Below, piece by piece: positions 1 through 10,680 of a DNA stretch of 64,000 bases. The position numbers and the translations under genes were made by a program. The stretch comes from Setophaga petechia. Its lineage: Eukaryota > Chordata > Aves > Passeriformes > Parulidae. The notes below the pieces were generated by a model. The model was not told the DNA's origin and searched no databases. It saw nothing but the letters and a program-made list of their open reading frames with translations. The DNA lies in the NCBI GenBank assembly GCA_024362935.1, contig JANCRA010000014.1:6095001-6159000 (forward strand), read 5' to 3'. Each line of letters opens with the position of its first letter. Position 1 is the stretch's first letter.

Positions 1-1768
1 CTCATTCACCACTGAAAAAAGCCCCAACAACAACTCCTATCTTGAAGATAATGTCTGTTTTGATCGTGTGGGCAAAGAAACAGATTGTTCTGGTTTCTTA
101 AGGTTGTTACTCATCCTTATCTAAGATACAATGAAACCCATTGCTTTTAACAGTTTTCCAAAGAATTGCTCTACCTATTTTTAGCCACATAAGCTATGTA
201 ACACTTCAAAAGCTGACGGTGCTGTATCAAAGAGCACTTTTTCATTTCGAGGCCTGTAGGAAGTTAAGCAAATCACCGTTAGAAAATCCTAAATAGGATA
301 TTCACGTCTGAGGTGTCCAGTGATGCCCGAAGACAAAAGCCAAATTTTTCAGAACTAACCTCTCTGTAAAATGAGGGTTAGAAACATTCCCTGCACTTAA
401 ACCCTGTTGTTTCATGCTTTCAAACAGCTGATGCTGTTAAGGTCTGCAGAGCAGGGTAGCTGCTTTTCAGGAGCTGATAAAGGAGGGGGCTCTGGGCTGG
501 GAGAGTTCTGCTCCCACACCTTGGGTGTTGTGGAAAACACAGAAATGTGTTTTCCATTTCTGGCTGTTGGCTCCAAGTGTGGCACAGCAAAGCTCAGAGC
601 TGCAGCCAGGCTGGCACAGACGCCAGCAAAAACAGGCAGGCTTTTCCAAAACCCTGCTCTCCACAGCTCCCTTCCATGCATCATGCAATTAACTCCTTGA
701 TGGGGTTAGGAAGCAATATTTTGTTCCAACTGATGGGAAGATCTTTACGTGATCAGGCAGCAATCATCTTGGATGGGCTCTAATAGTTCATTTCAACATG
801 GAGTGCCCGGCTATTAGGCATCTGGAAGTTCTGATGATAATAGGAAAGATAATTAGGCTGGTTCGCTGACAGCAGAAGGAGCACTTGCCCTGCCATGAAG
901 GCAGCTAAAAGTTTAAAGAAATAAGAAAAACTGGAAGGTAAATTCACTAGAATAAGCAGTTGGTACTTTAGAGCATAATTATCAGAAAGAAAACACGTTG
1001 TTTAGCATACTTTATGTTAATGGAGGGCTAGCGTGGCCCACTGTGCATAATTTAGCTGAACAATTGATAAGAAATTTTAATACATATATATATATATGAT
1101 TACTGCTACAGAAAAAAAAGACAAAACACAAGAGAGATCATAATAGGCACGCATGAACTCTGAAGGCCTAATTACATCACGGGGGAGGGTAAGCAGTTAC
1201 TGCTGAATCAAGCAGAAAATTGGGGTAATTTGTAAACAGGTAGAGCTGTTATCCAGGTGTGCCAGCATGTGCGTGGGGGCTGGCAGTGGGGCCTCAGACC
1301 CAGCATTTCCATCTGCACCACAGAGCCAGCAGCACAGTGAGAGCTCCCCTCAGCCCAGGAGGGTCAGAGAAAGGGCCAAAGAGCCACCCCTGCCTCCTGC
1401 TGCACCCCCTGCCCCAGCTGGATAACATGGTAACATAACAGGATGGTTGTGGGAAAAGAAATATTGTCTGTGGGTGAGAACTGTGCTGGGGTGGGTGAAG
1501 CTCAGAGATAAAGCTCCCTGACTTGGTGTTCTGCCATCAGAACACTCCCTGCTCCAACAACAGGGAAATATTTCAAACGTGGCTCCCTGACAGCAGAAGG
1601 AACCAGGCACAGGTAAGATGCTGCCAGCAATGATTGGTGAGGGCATGGAGAAGACAGAATTCTCACCCTGGAGAAGACAGGATTTCTTTAGGAGGCCACT
1701 TATGGGATGTAGAAAGGGAAATCAAGCTGCTGGGACTTCCAGCAAGAAGGATGCTGAAAGTACATATT
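1..1768. other. Unique non-coding DNA, no gene seen
   Basis: AT-rich unique sequence with a somewhat GC-richer part at about 400-700 and again at 1250-1420. Overlapping open frames of 60-98 codons occur on both strands in the GC-richer parts, with no domain, no signal sequence and no convincing splice context, so I treat them as chance. A short (AT)7 run lies at 1084-1097 and a small perfect hairpin at 531-556 (listed separately). I recognise no transposon here. Confidence 0.6.
531..556. repeat. Perfect 11-bp stem-loop with GAAA loop
   Basis: The arms at 531-541 (TGGAAAACACA) and 546-556 (TGTGTTTTCCA) are exact reverse complements and enclose the four bases GAAA, a GNRA-type tetraloop if transcribed from the plus strand. 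There is no adjacent gene or T-run, so a function cannot be assigned. It may be chance in a window of this size. Confidence 0.6.
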
Positions 1769-1799
1769 GGATGGATGGATGGATGGATGGATGGATGGG
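1769..1799. repeat. (GGAT)n microsatellite
   Basis: About seven and a half uninterrupted GGAT units, ending in GGGA. The tract is open in several frames and gives Met-Asp-Gly-Trp repeats in overlapping plus-strand ORFs, which are artefacts of the repeat. It is long enough to be length-polymorphic. Confidence 0.95.
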
Positions 1800-3470
1800 A
1801 GAAGCTGCCTTGCACTAAGTCTTACAAAGAGGTTTGAAACTGTTTTTAGACAAAAACACTTATTGGAACATGATATTTTCGCAAGTGCTTATTGCTCTCT
1901 TTTGGGGCAGAGTGGCAGAGAAGTTAAAAAATCTCCCAGAGCCTTCAAAATAGGAGTTTGAGTCTTACTCTGACCTCCACCAACAAAGGGAGCTGGCAGG
2001 TGCCACTCAGAGAAGCACTGCACCTGCAGGCTAACCTGCAGCAGGACACTTTCACTGCACAGACAAGCCCCTAACCCTGATGCATTAAAAATGTGGGAAA
2101 TAAAAACCACTTTGGAAATGCTTGCATCTCTGACCAAGTGCTCACACACATAGATTTTGCCTCCTGCCAGTTTCAGCAGAAGCTCACAGAAGAGCTCCTG
2201 ACAGCACTGCATGTGAGATATTTGTCCTGGTTTTGGAGAGGCCCTTTCCAGCTGTAGCACTGTGGTAGATTCCTGGCAGATTTTGCAAAAAAAGGCAGGA
2301 GTGTGCACACCTGCCATGCATGCACTGCAATCCTGGCAGGCCCTGGGTGTGCTTTTTCCCCCATATGATTCACTCACTCATCTCACCAACAAAATGCAAA
2401 GCAAAACCAAAATGGGCCTTTATCTTTAGAAAGAGTCAGAGTCCCCTGGAGCAGGGACAGCCCTGCCAACACCTCCCTGCAGGACTCCTCTGTGACTTTT
2501 GGCTATGGAAGGGTCCCAGGAGGCATCATTTGGATGATCCCAGGCCATGCTCAGGGAGCTGGACCTAAGCTAAGCACTCTAAGGTGTGTGAACTCTTTGA
2601 GTTCATGGGTATTTCTGTTGCATCTTTGCTGTATTATGATTTTTCAGGTCTCAGGATGACCAGCCCCAGCCACCAGATCCCATCTGAAGCTTGCAGTGGT
2701 ACTTAAGGATGAGGAATGAGCACTGTAAACTGCAGAAAGCCAGGACTGTTTTCTAATTATTTTTTTCTTACATTAAACCTCCCTCCATCTGTGCCACCTT
2801 GTGCCAGACAAACCAGTAATTATCAGGAAATCCCTTCACTTTTAATCTACATCAGTATGAAGGCAATCTCAGAGCAGCCCACGGTGACTGGAAGCTATTA
2901 TTTTCATAGGAAATAATAGTGACTGGAAGTGATAACTCACAGTGCTGAGTGTGTGTGTCACCATCAGATAACATGCAAGGCTGTACATCCCACCACACCA
3001 CCCTGGTGTAGGGCCACCATGGCTTTTATTAAAGGGGAATGACTGAACCAGGCAGGGGAGGCTGTACCAAACATGGAACTTCCATTCATTATTTATGGGC
3101 ATAAAAATCTGGGGCCTTGAAATTGGCAGCATGAGAAAGTCTTTTAATTTGAGCTATAATTCTCTTTTGTGCTTTCAGTCATTGACTGTGTTTCAGATAA
3201 ACATTCATTCAGGAGGCCAAGATTACGGTGTGGAAAAAAAAAATATCACAACCCAAGGATATTTAGCTCTCCTCCCACAAATTCTTCCTGGAAATATTCT
3301 TGCAAAATCCTCTGCCCACTTGAACAGTATGCTTATGATTAACTGCAGATGAGCCCAGCAGCTTGCATATGTAGTTAATTTGCTCTAAATTTCCATGCTG
3401 TATTATAACACTAATGATCACTAATAATAAGACAAACCCACAGTTTATTGAGTAAGTAATTTGAGACATG
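1800..3470. other. Unique non-coding DNA, no gene seen
   Basis: Mixed-composition unique sequence. A 162-codon minus-strand open frame (1889-2377) and an 82-codon plus frame (2320-2568) overlap each other, have no recognisable domain and show no coding-like bias, so they are not called as genes. A short GT run lies near 2949-2958. I see no transposon or RNA gene. Confidence 0.55.
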
Positions 3471-3479
3471 ATGATTTTT

Positions 3480-4000
3480 ATCGTGTGAATAGGATCAGGC
3501 TGACCAATTTAAACTGGGCAGAAAAAGATAAATAACGTGTAAATCAATCACACCACCAGCACGCTCTGTTTCTTCACAAAATTATATGGATTGATTGGTG
3601 GAAAGAAGGCCCTGCTACTTACTACTGCTAGGAAAGGGAGTCAATAAACTTCCCTGCTCAGGAGTAAAAGGTCAGGCGTGGAAGGAAGTTTATGCCTAAA
3701 CTGCAGAAGGGATTTTTGTCACCTGACTGCACGGGCTGAGTTGAACTTGCATTTTGTCCCGATGGGCGAGGCGCGCCGTTCAGGAATAATGAAGACAGAT
3801 AACATATCATGCTGCCAATAAAGAAGGAAACCATGCTAAACACAGACAAAACTATGTAAAAAACAGTCATGCTCCAGCCTGTGGTCAAAGCTATCTTCTA
3901 AAATCATGTAAACAAGATTGCCATCACGTGCTGTCTGAGACAGCTACTCTGGAACTAAAATAGATGCTTCTGTTTGCTTTTCTTTCAGAGGAATTTTTAG
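3480..4000. promoter_or_regulatory. Candidate conserved non-coding element
   Basis: This stretch lacks recognisable repeats and keeps several CpGs in an otherwise CpG-poor neighbourhood, including GGCGCGCC at 3770-3777. It also carries recognisable developmental factor motifs: a PBX-type TGATTGAT on the minus strand at 3543-3550, a related GATTGATTGG on the plus strand near 3590, a forkhead TGTAAACA at 3907-3914 and an E-box CACGTG at 3925-3930. The motifs are seen directly. That the element is conserved and an enhancer is inference. Confidence 0.35.
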
Positions 4001-5010
4001 TTTTGATTGAAGCATTTATTTTTAACTTTAGAAAACACTGAAAGTTCATTAATTAAAAAGCCTATCTAGCACATTTGTAATTAATTGCTGTAAAGAATAG
4101 TTAAAAATAGAAATACCTAAACTACATTTAGCAACTTCAGGAATGATTAGTGCACTGAAATGATGAGAACTTGCCTGTGGCAGTGGGACTTGCAAGGTAC
4201 TTTGAGAATTTTGAATGAAGTTTTGTTTAACATAAAGAATATAAGGAATTTTTAGAGAACAAAGGGAAGCAGAGGAAGAAATTTCTTGGATGAATCTTTC
4301 TTTGGACTTGGCTGTATGAGCCTCAGACACAGACTCCAGCAGAAGGCAGCTGTACATTCACATCTCCAGAGCCTGCTAATAATGCTTGGAGGTATAGACA
4401 GAGCAGAAAGTTTTAATATAATGTCTCCACAGTGCTCTTCTGGGAATAAGAGTTAGCATGTGAATTGAACTTGCACCCAGTTATCTCATGACTGCAGCTT
4501 ACCCTCAATCACAAGACAAAAATACTAGAAAATATACTGTGGGGAACAATTCTTGATTGTTTCCAGGGCATGGATTAAGTGTAGCCAAATGACTCTTTAA
4601 CTCACAGTCTTTTATGGCCAGCAGGCCAGTCAGATCCTTCGTGTTTATACAGAAAACCTGGAAATGGATCACAATATATTCCACTTTCTTACACATTTTA
4701 CCACACTGTTCTCAAAATCCTTTTCTTATTTTATTTTTTTTTTTCATCTAAATGCTACTTATTCCCTGTATGCAAATGTAGTGTCATGTCCTGGAGTGAT
4801 TTTGTACTGATAAGTCTAGCACATCAGAATCCATTAAATCTTGGAATAAAACCAGCCCAGCTTTGTCTATTGTGCTTCTCAGGAAAATGTTTTGTTAAAC
4901 ATTGAAAATTCCCTTCATTGAGATGCTCTCTCAGAAAGGGACACTAAAGAGAAGATGAACACTGAAAAAAAGGAAAGAATATAAAAGAGGCTCCAGGATA
5001 ATTTAGAGTG
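4001..5010. other. AT-rich unique DNA, nothing recognised
   Basis: AT-rich sequence with a poly-T-rich tract at about 4726-4745. Short open frames on the minus strand have no domain. No transposon end, hairpin or RNA gene is evident. Confidence 0.55.
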
Positions 5011-5096
5011 TGGTGTTCCTGCCCATGGCAGAGGCATTGCAACTAAATTGTCTTTAAGGTCCCTTCCAATCCAAACAATTCTGTGATGATTCTGTG
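5011..5096 (+). mobile_element. CR1 LINE 3'-end fragment
   Basis: The text running from GCATTGCAACTAAATTGTC through TTTAAGGTCCCTTCCAATCC to ATTCTGTGATGATTCTGTG matches the 3' untranslated end of avian CR1 elements, which finishes in short ATTCTRTG repeats rather than poly-A. Only about 85 bp remain, as expected for 5'-truncated CR1 copies. Several mismatches from the familiar consensus indicate an old, inactive copy. The element points rightwards. Confidence 0.85.
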
Positions 5097-6269
5097 CTGA
5101 AACAGGACAGTTTGAGACTTCTAATTCTTTACCTCTCTTCAGGCAAAATCACTTCTAGCACCTTCAGAAGAGCCTGACCCAGCTCACTCCCAGCTTTAAC
5201 AAAGTATTAAATACTGATAATGCTGTATGAAAATAGCCAGTTTGGTTTCCACACTGATTCTTCTCTGGAAGCCCAGATTAGATGGAAAGAGAACAGCCTT
5301 TGTGCAGTAGAGGAAAGGACAGGGAGCAGGACAGCCTGTGCTGAAAGCCCAGCTGATGTTACCCAAGCAGAAAAAGGCTGGAATCAAACAAGGATAAACA
5401 AGGATTCCCCTTGGCAGCAGAGGAGGGCAGGCCCATTGCTTCAGCCCTGATCTCAAACCAAAGGGAAAACAATCTCATCACTTCAGTGCACAAATAAAGT
5501 CTGAGATGTAGCAAAGAGAATCAGACTGGATCCACTAGCAGCCAGCCCAAAGTGACCAAATGCTGCAGCCAAGTCTTGCTTAAAACAGGAGAATTTTGCC
5601 ACGAGGCTGTGGATTCCACCACGCCTCTGCTGAAATATGAGAGGTGTGAGCAGAGCTCCCCTCACCCTGTGTGCTCTCGAGGGGGCTGCACTCCCACCTC
5701 TCCCTCTGCAGTGTTCCTCCTGATGGGCAGCCAGGCTTAAAGCAGCCACTTGTATCTTAAAGTGTAATTCTCCATTCAAACAATTTGAGAAACACTTCGC
5801 ACCTTGTAAACTTTTAGATGGCTCTGCTGAGCCAAAATGGACTCGGTATTTTTAAGGACTCATGGACCAAGTGTGCCTGAAGTATGAATGAATCATCTGC
5901 ATTCAAGCCATACTACTGGCTGTGAAATATCTACTGACTCAGTGCACTGTCAGCAGAATACACTTAAGCATATCCTTATTTTTTTAATTATTTAACAGAT
6001 TTTAAGCATTAACTTTAAATGAAAAATACCAGGATAAAAAAAAAGAATTTCTAATCCAGAGTAAACTCACGTCTTATTAAAAATAATTTATTGATCCCCT
6101 GGTAATTCACAGGATGCATGCTGTGTTTCTGATATCTCTTTTCTATCTGTAAACATAGATATGGGTAATTAGTCTGACTTGCTGGAGCCCATGTTTTCCT
6201 TGGCCAGGTCAGAGTGGGACCACCTACACCATGGTTGATATCCATCCATACTGATGTGCAAGTTCAGTC
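5097..6269. other. Unique non-coding DNA
   Basis: No gene, RNA or transposon recognised. Overlapping frames at 5196-5456 and 5483-5779 lie on opposite strands of the same GC-richer DNA and lack any family signature. Confidence 0.5.
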
Positions 6270-6620
6270 TCCACAGGGCAAGTGAGCTGCCCTACCTGCC
6301 CCCCAAGCAGAGCCTGTGGATCCTCACAAAGCCCTTCCTGCCCCACATCCTTCCCCAACAAGGTCCCAGCCTGTACCCGGATTCACCTGGGCCCCACACT
6401 GCCAAACCGTCCTGAGGAACCCACGGAATTATCTCTGGAGCCTGGGGCTGTCCCAGAAAAATCCTCACAGCTCACTCACCTTCTCCAGGGCACCCTCCTG
6501 CCTCAGCTGTGCTTGGGAGGCTCCAAGAAAACCAAACCTCAGCCCAAGCCTGGACTCAGGAATCCCAGGGGAAAAAAAGCAGGGAAAGAGCATGGTTTGC
6601 TTGGGCTAAGGCACCAAAGA
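6270..6620. other. GC-richer block with proline/serine-rich chance ORFs
   Basis: A C-rich block opens two overlapping plus frames, 6282-6749 (155 codons) and 6316-6609. The predicted products are Pro/Ser/Lys-rich without a domain. Two frames being open over the same C-rich DNA is typical of composition rather than coding. No splice-site pair or polyadenylation context supports an exon. A lineage-specific exon cannot be excluded. Confidence 0.4.
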
Positions 6621-7440
6621 GCATCCAAGAGTAAAGCACCCCTCAGAAGCAACAGGATTTCCCACACTGCAGGTAAACAATTCCCCCCAAAACACCTCTG
6701 GAGTGCAGCCTTACCCTCAGATGTCAGGCTGCAGAAATGTCCTTCCTGAACTGCTCATTCCTCTTCTCACTGATTCCACTGCCATATTTCTTCAATTTAA
6801 ACATTTCAACAGAAACTGGTTTATCTTTGCTAGCCTAGAAATTCAACCAGAGCTTCAAAGTTCTTTTATTTTTTTTGTTTTCTTCTTTTCCCTCCAGCTG
6901 CAATAAAAGATCTTGCAGGTGTAATGTTCATCTCTGTGTCCTCCAGGGACACAAATGGGAACAGGGGCTTTGGTTACTCTGCTGATCATGGGATGGGGAA
7001 GAAGAAACCCTCACCAGTCTCTAGAGGGGCTGCCTGTCCTACACCCACTGAAGTAAAGAAGAGCAATAATTTTATTTTAGCATGAAAATAAGATCACTGG
7101 GACCCCACACTGCCTGAGCCACAATTTGAACAGTAACTTCTAAGAATGAAAGTCTTGAAATAATGACAAGGTTGTACAAGGAGTGGTTCAAGACCTGCAA
7201 AACACCTTTTGGGCTGGGTGAAGTTTCAGAAAGAGACGACAGATTTCATTTCTGTACAACGATTCTTTGTGATACTCATTTGGGGAGTCAAGGTATCAGT
7301 CTTCCCAGACTCTCAGCTCTACAAGGGTCTGTGGAAACAGTTTTTCATTCCTCATCCTTTTAGCACAGCTCACCCTTTCTTTGCAGATATTTATTTGGCT
7401 TGGGTAAAAGATGTAGCTAAAAAAATGTAAAGAAAAAAAG
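6621..7440. other. Unique non-coding DNA
   Basis: AT-rich, with a T-rich run near 6862-6890. Nothing else recognised. Confidence 0.5.
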
Positions 7441-7484
7441 TTGTTTTTAAAAACAAATCAACACTTTAAAATTTGTTTTTAAAT
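7441..7484. repeat. Nested AT-rich palindrome and 13-bp inverted repeat
   Basis: Positions 7441-7456 are a perfect 16-nt palindrome (TTGTTTTTAAAAACAA). The segment 7446-7458 is repeated in inverted orientation at 7471-7483, with a 12-nt loop between. The same T5A-containing word therefore occurs in alternate pairings. It is sequence-symmetric but simple, and could arise by chance in AT-rich DNA. Confidence 0.7.
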
Positions 7485-9720
7485 TAGTCATTATCAAAAT
7501 CTTAATGAATATGAGCTTGGATTGTCTATGTTAAAACTCCAGGGCCTACATCCAGGGACTTAATACCTGCAATATAATTTTAAAGCTGCTAAATAATCCC
7601 TTTATGGCAGGTAACAGAGCACTGTTGGGCTTGGAAAATGGAATTAAAATTAACTGGATTTTTAGCAATGTGAAGATGTTAGAATTAGAGTTGTGAAGGC
7701 AGTTAAGTACATTAGTCGGATGGATAATTAAAAATTACCTTCCCAAAAGAGAAAATCCCATCTATTACACATTTGTCAAAATTTTGGATTGGACAAGTGA
7801 GATCACAACCTAATTCCAGTTCTTTTTATATTTCTGCAGCACTTGTGGGGTGCCCTGTACCAGAATCTTAGATGATGTGTCAGTATGTAAGTTATGCAAC
7901 CCTAAACACATTTTTCAACTGGATGTTTCAATGCCTAATCTGAATTTATTGTGGTGGGTGGAAGCACAGAGACTGCTGAAGAGGAACCAACACCTCTGAA
8001 ATGGCAGATCCTGCAATGCATTTGCTATCTCATGTTCACTAGCTTCCCTTGTTATTCAGGGAGCAGAGCACACCAGGAAGAGGTGGCACATTTCATGCTT
8101 TCTAGACTCAGGATCACATCATTTCAGCAGCCACTGGCACCTCCTTGGGCACTGACAACCAGAGTGGGACGTGGTTGTTGGATTTCCCAGCAGGAGCTCC
8201 TGGCTCAGTGCAGAGGAGCAGCAGCAGGAAGGTGCAGAGGCCTCTGCAAGCAGATTTCAGTGCTGCAAGAAGGAACCACAGGAGTGGGAACCAAGTCTCT
8301 GCCATCAGTTATTCTCAACATGAATATGCAGAGAAATGACATTTTCCAAACCTCTTTAGGAGGAGGCACCCAAAACAAGAAGCTGGAGAACAATGATGGG
8401 AAAGGGAACTGAGTGGGGACACAGGAGGGCTGAACCTGTTCCATTTCCAGCTCCTTCTCTGTTTCATCTACAGCCACTTAGTTTTCCTGTGCCTCATCTG
8501 ATCCATCTTTAAAGTGAAGATAACAATATTCTTTCCCCTTTTTCAAGTTATTTGATATTTAAAGGGAAGACACTTTACCAAAAGTTTGGGTACTGTCTTG
8601 CCAGCTATGCTACTATGCTATCGCCTTTGCTTGCAGCTGGCTCTTCTGGAAAGAAGAGATCATGCACCTGCAAATTCATAAGGGAATATTGGCCTTATAT
8701 TGAAAGAATAGCTCAATCTTTTATGTGGAATGAAAATAACAGAACACTGCAAAATTCTGCTACCAAAAAAAAAAAAAATTAAAAAAAATTCACGATTATT
8801 AAGCTGGCATGGCAGGTAATCTGGTCAATTTGTATCAGAAATACCAACATCTATTTCCTGTGCTTTCAATATATTAATTTTCCTCACCTCAGCAATGTTG
8901 CATAGAGTCTGCTCTTGGCTTTTTCAATCAGAGCTTTATCTAAACAAAGCTCTCAGTGTGAGAAATATGAAGTTACTGTTTCCTTCCAGCCTGGATCAGG
9001 CCATTAATTCTCACTGCTCCTCTCTATATGCATCAAAAAATGTGTCAAACACAGCCTCTAACACAAGAACATGTGATCCATCTCTAAATGGGAGGGGATT
9101 CTGGAGATTTAATACAGCAATGAATAATCCACACCTATTTAGGATAACTGTGAGGATCTGTGAGGTTTGTTCTCAGGGATCTTAATGGGGACAGCTCAGG
9201 AATAATCCTCATGCAGGACCTGGAATATGAATCCCACTACACATGATGTGGAAACAGCTGGCAAGAGGTCGAAAAAGTTTGGGGCCCACTTAGAGATGCT
9301 GGAGAGGGTTGGTTTAGCACCTGCTCAGTCATACAATGACATGCAGAAGGTACAGGTTGGCTCACATTGGAGTTTCCACAGTCAGTGAAATTCAATTTAA
9401 TTAGTATATTGTGTCTTCCACCTACAGCACTCTCTAAACCTAAAAAAATCCATAAGTGCTGCAAAAGAGCTACTGAGTGAGGAATGTCCTTGTTGCCTGT
9501 GGGTTAATGAACCAAAACCACGGTGCAGCCAGCAGTGAGAAATCCCCCACCAAGCAACTGAGATCCTCAGAGCAGCTTCCCCCACAGGACTGGGGGGTGA
9601 AGAGCAGAGTCCTGGATTTGGCCTTCCCCAGAGAGCTGGTGTGGCACGTGGCAGGGAATCATCACTGGCACTCACTCAGCTCCTTTGTGGGGAGGCCTGT
9701 AGAGGCATCTTAACCTGTCA
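7485..9720. other. Unique non-coding DNA, no gene seen
   Basis: Contains a 153-codon plus frame (7951-8412) that is overlapped antisense by 8114-8305 and 8205-8477. None has a domain. An A-run lies at about 8765-8777. A GC-richer part at 9480-9700 has overlapping sense and antisense frames of 75-92 codons. No transposon was recognised. Confidence 0.5.
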
Positions 9721-10680
9721 CAGCTAATGGGTTTTGCTACAGATGCCAAGGCATAACATGGTGAAAGCATTTGAAGAAAGAAGCATAAAAATATCTAAAG
9801 CACTGATAGTCTCAGGGGCAATTAAAAAAAAAGTCTTTTTCTCCTATTTATTTTTCTTTTTGTCCGATTGGTTTTGAAAAGCTCTACAAACACTGGAGGA
9901 TAATGAAGAAGTAATGAAATAATTGAAGGGCAAAAAAATTGTACAAGTTTTTTTAAGTAATACAAAATCATTACAAAGTCCTGGCTAGACATGCATTTTT
10001 AAACAATGGCTGTAATAACGGAAAATTAGGCTCCATGATTTATTCATAGGCTCCTGGTTAACACTGTTCTCCATTGCAGGTGGTTCACTCTATAAATAGC
10101 ATTTTTAGGTGAGATGTTATTGTTTTGGCCATGCAGTATGAAAAGTACCTGCCTGATCTTGTGAATTAGAGATTGTCTGCATTCTGTAACCACATCTGAA
10201 GACACAGATTTCACTGCAGAAATGGGGGAATTGCTTCTCTTTGGAAAGGTGGAGAGAAACCTCCAGCAATAAATATTGTACTTTCAACTCTAAAACTGCA
10301 GTTGCCTGTTTGATACAGAAATCATAAAAATTTAAAGGAAGAAAACAGTATTTGATGAGTCTACAATCTTTATACTTAAAGGATATTCAGAAGACCCATA
10401 AATCCTCAGTGGCATTAATAACTGTGACTCTTGAAAGCTCTAAAAGGAAATATTAAATATGCAAAATCTTGGTGAAAAGCATAATTAAGGCCATAAATGC
10501 CTAAAGGTTTAAAGGGCAGGCTATGTCTCTCCAAGATTTTCCAGTGTAACATTTATGGAAGTGTAACACAATACATTTTTAAGCAGCATTCTCTATCACC
10601 TTTTTTTGCACCATTTTTTATCTTTTCCTTTCAGTGTTAATAAGTACATTTTAGAATACAATTTCCAAGACCTCCTGAAT
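9721..10680. other. AT-rich repeat-free stretch
   Basis: No open frame of note and no recognisable repeat, with several homeodomain-type TAAT words. The absence of repeat debris over almost 1 kb would be compatible with a weakly constrained regulatory stretch, but I see no specific mark of one. Confidence 0.3.

Noticed and set aside
1889..2377. 162-codon minus-strand ORF as a gene
   Set aside because: Cys-containing but with no recognisable spacing or domain, overlapped by other frames, and no exon signals.
6282..6749. 155-codon Pro/Ser-rich ORF as a gene
   Set aside because: Overlaps another open frame in the same C-rich DNA, has no domain or splice context, and is best explained by composition.
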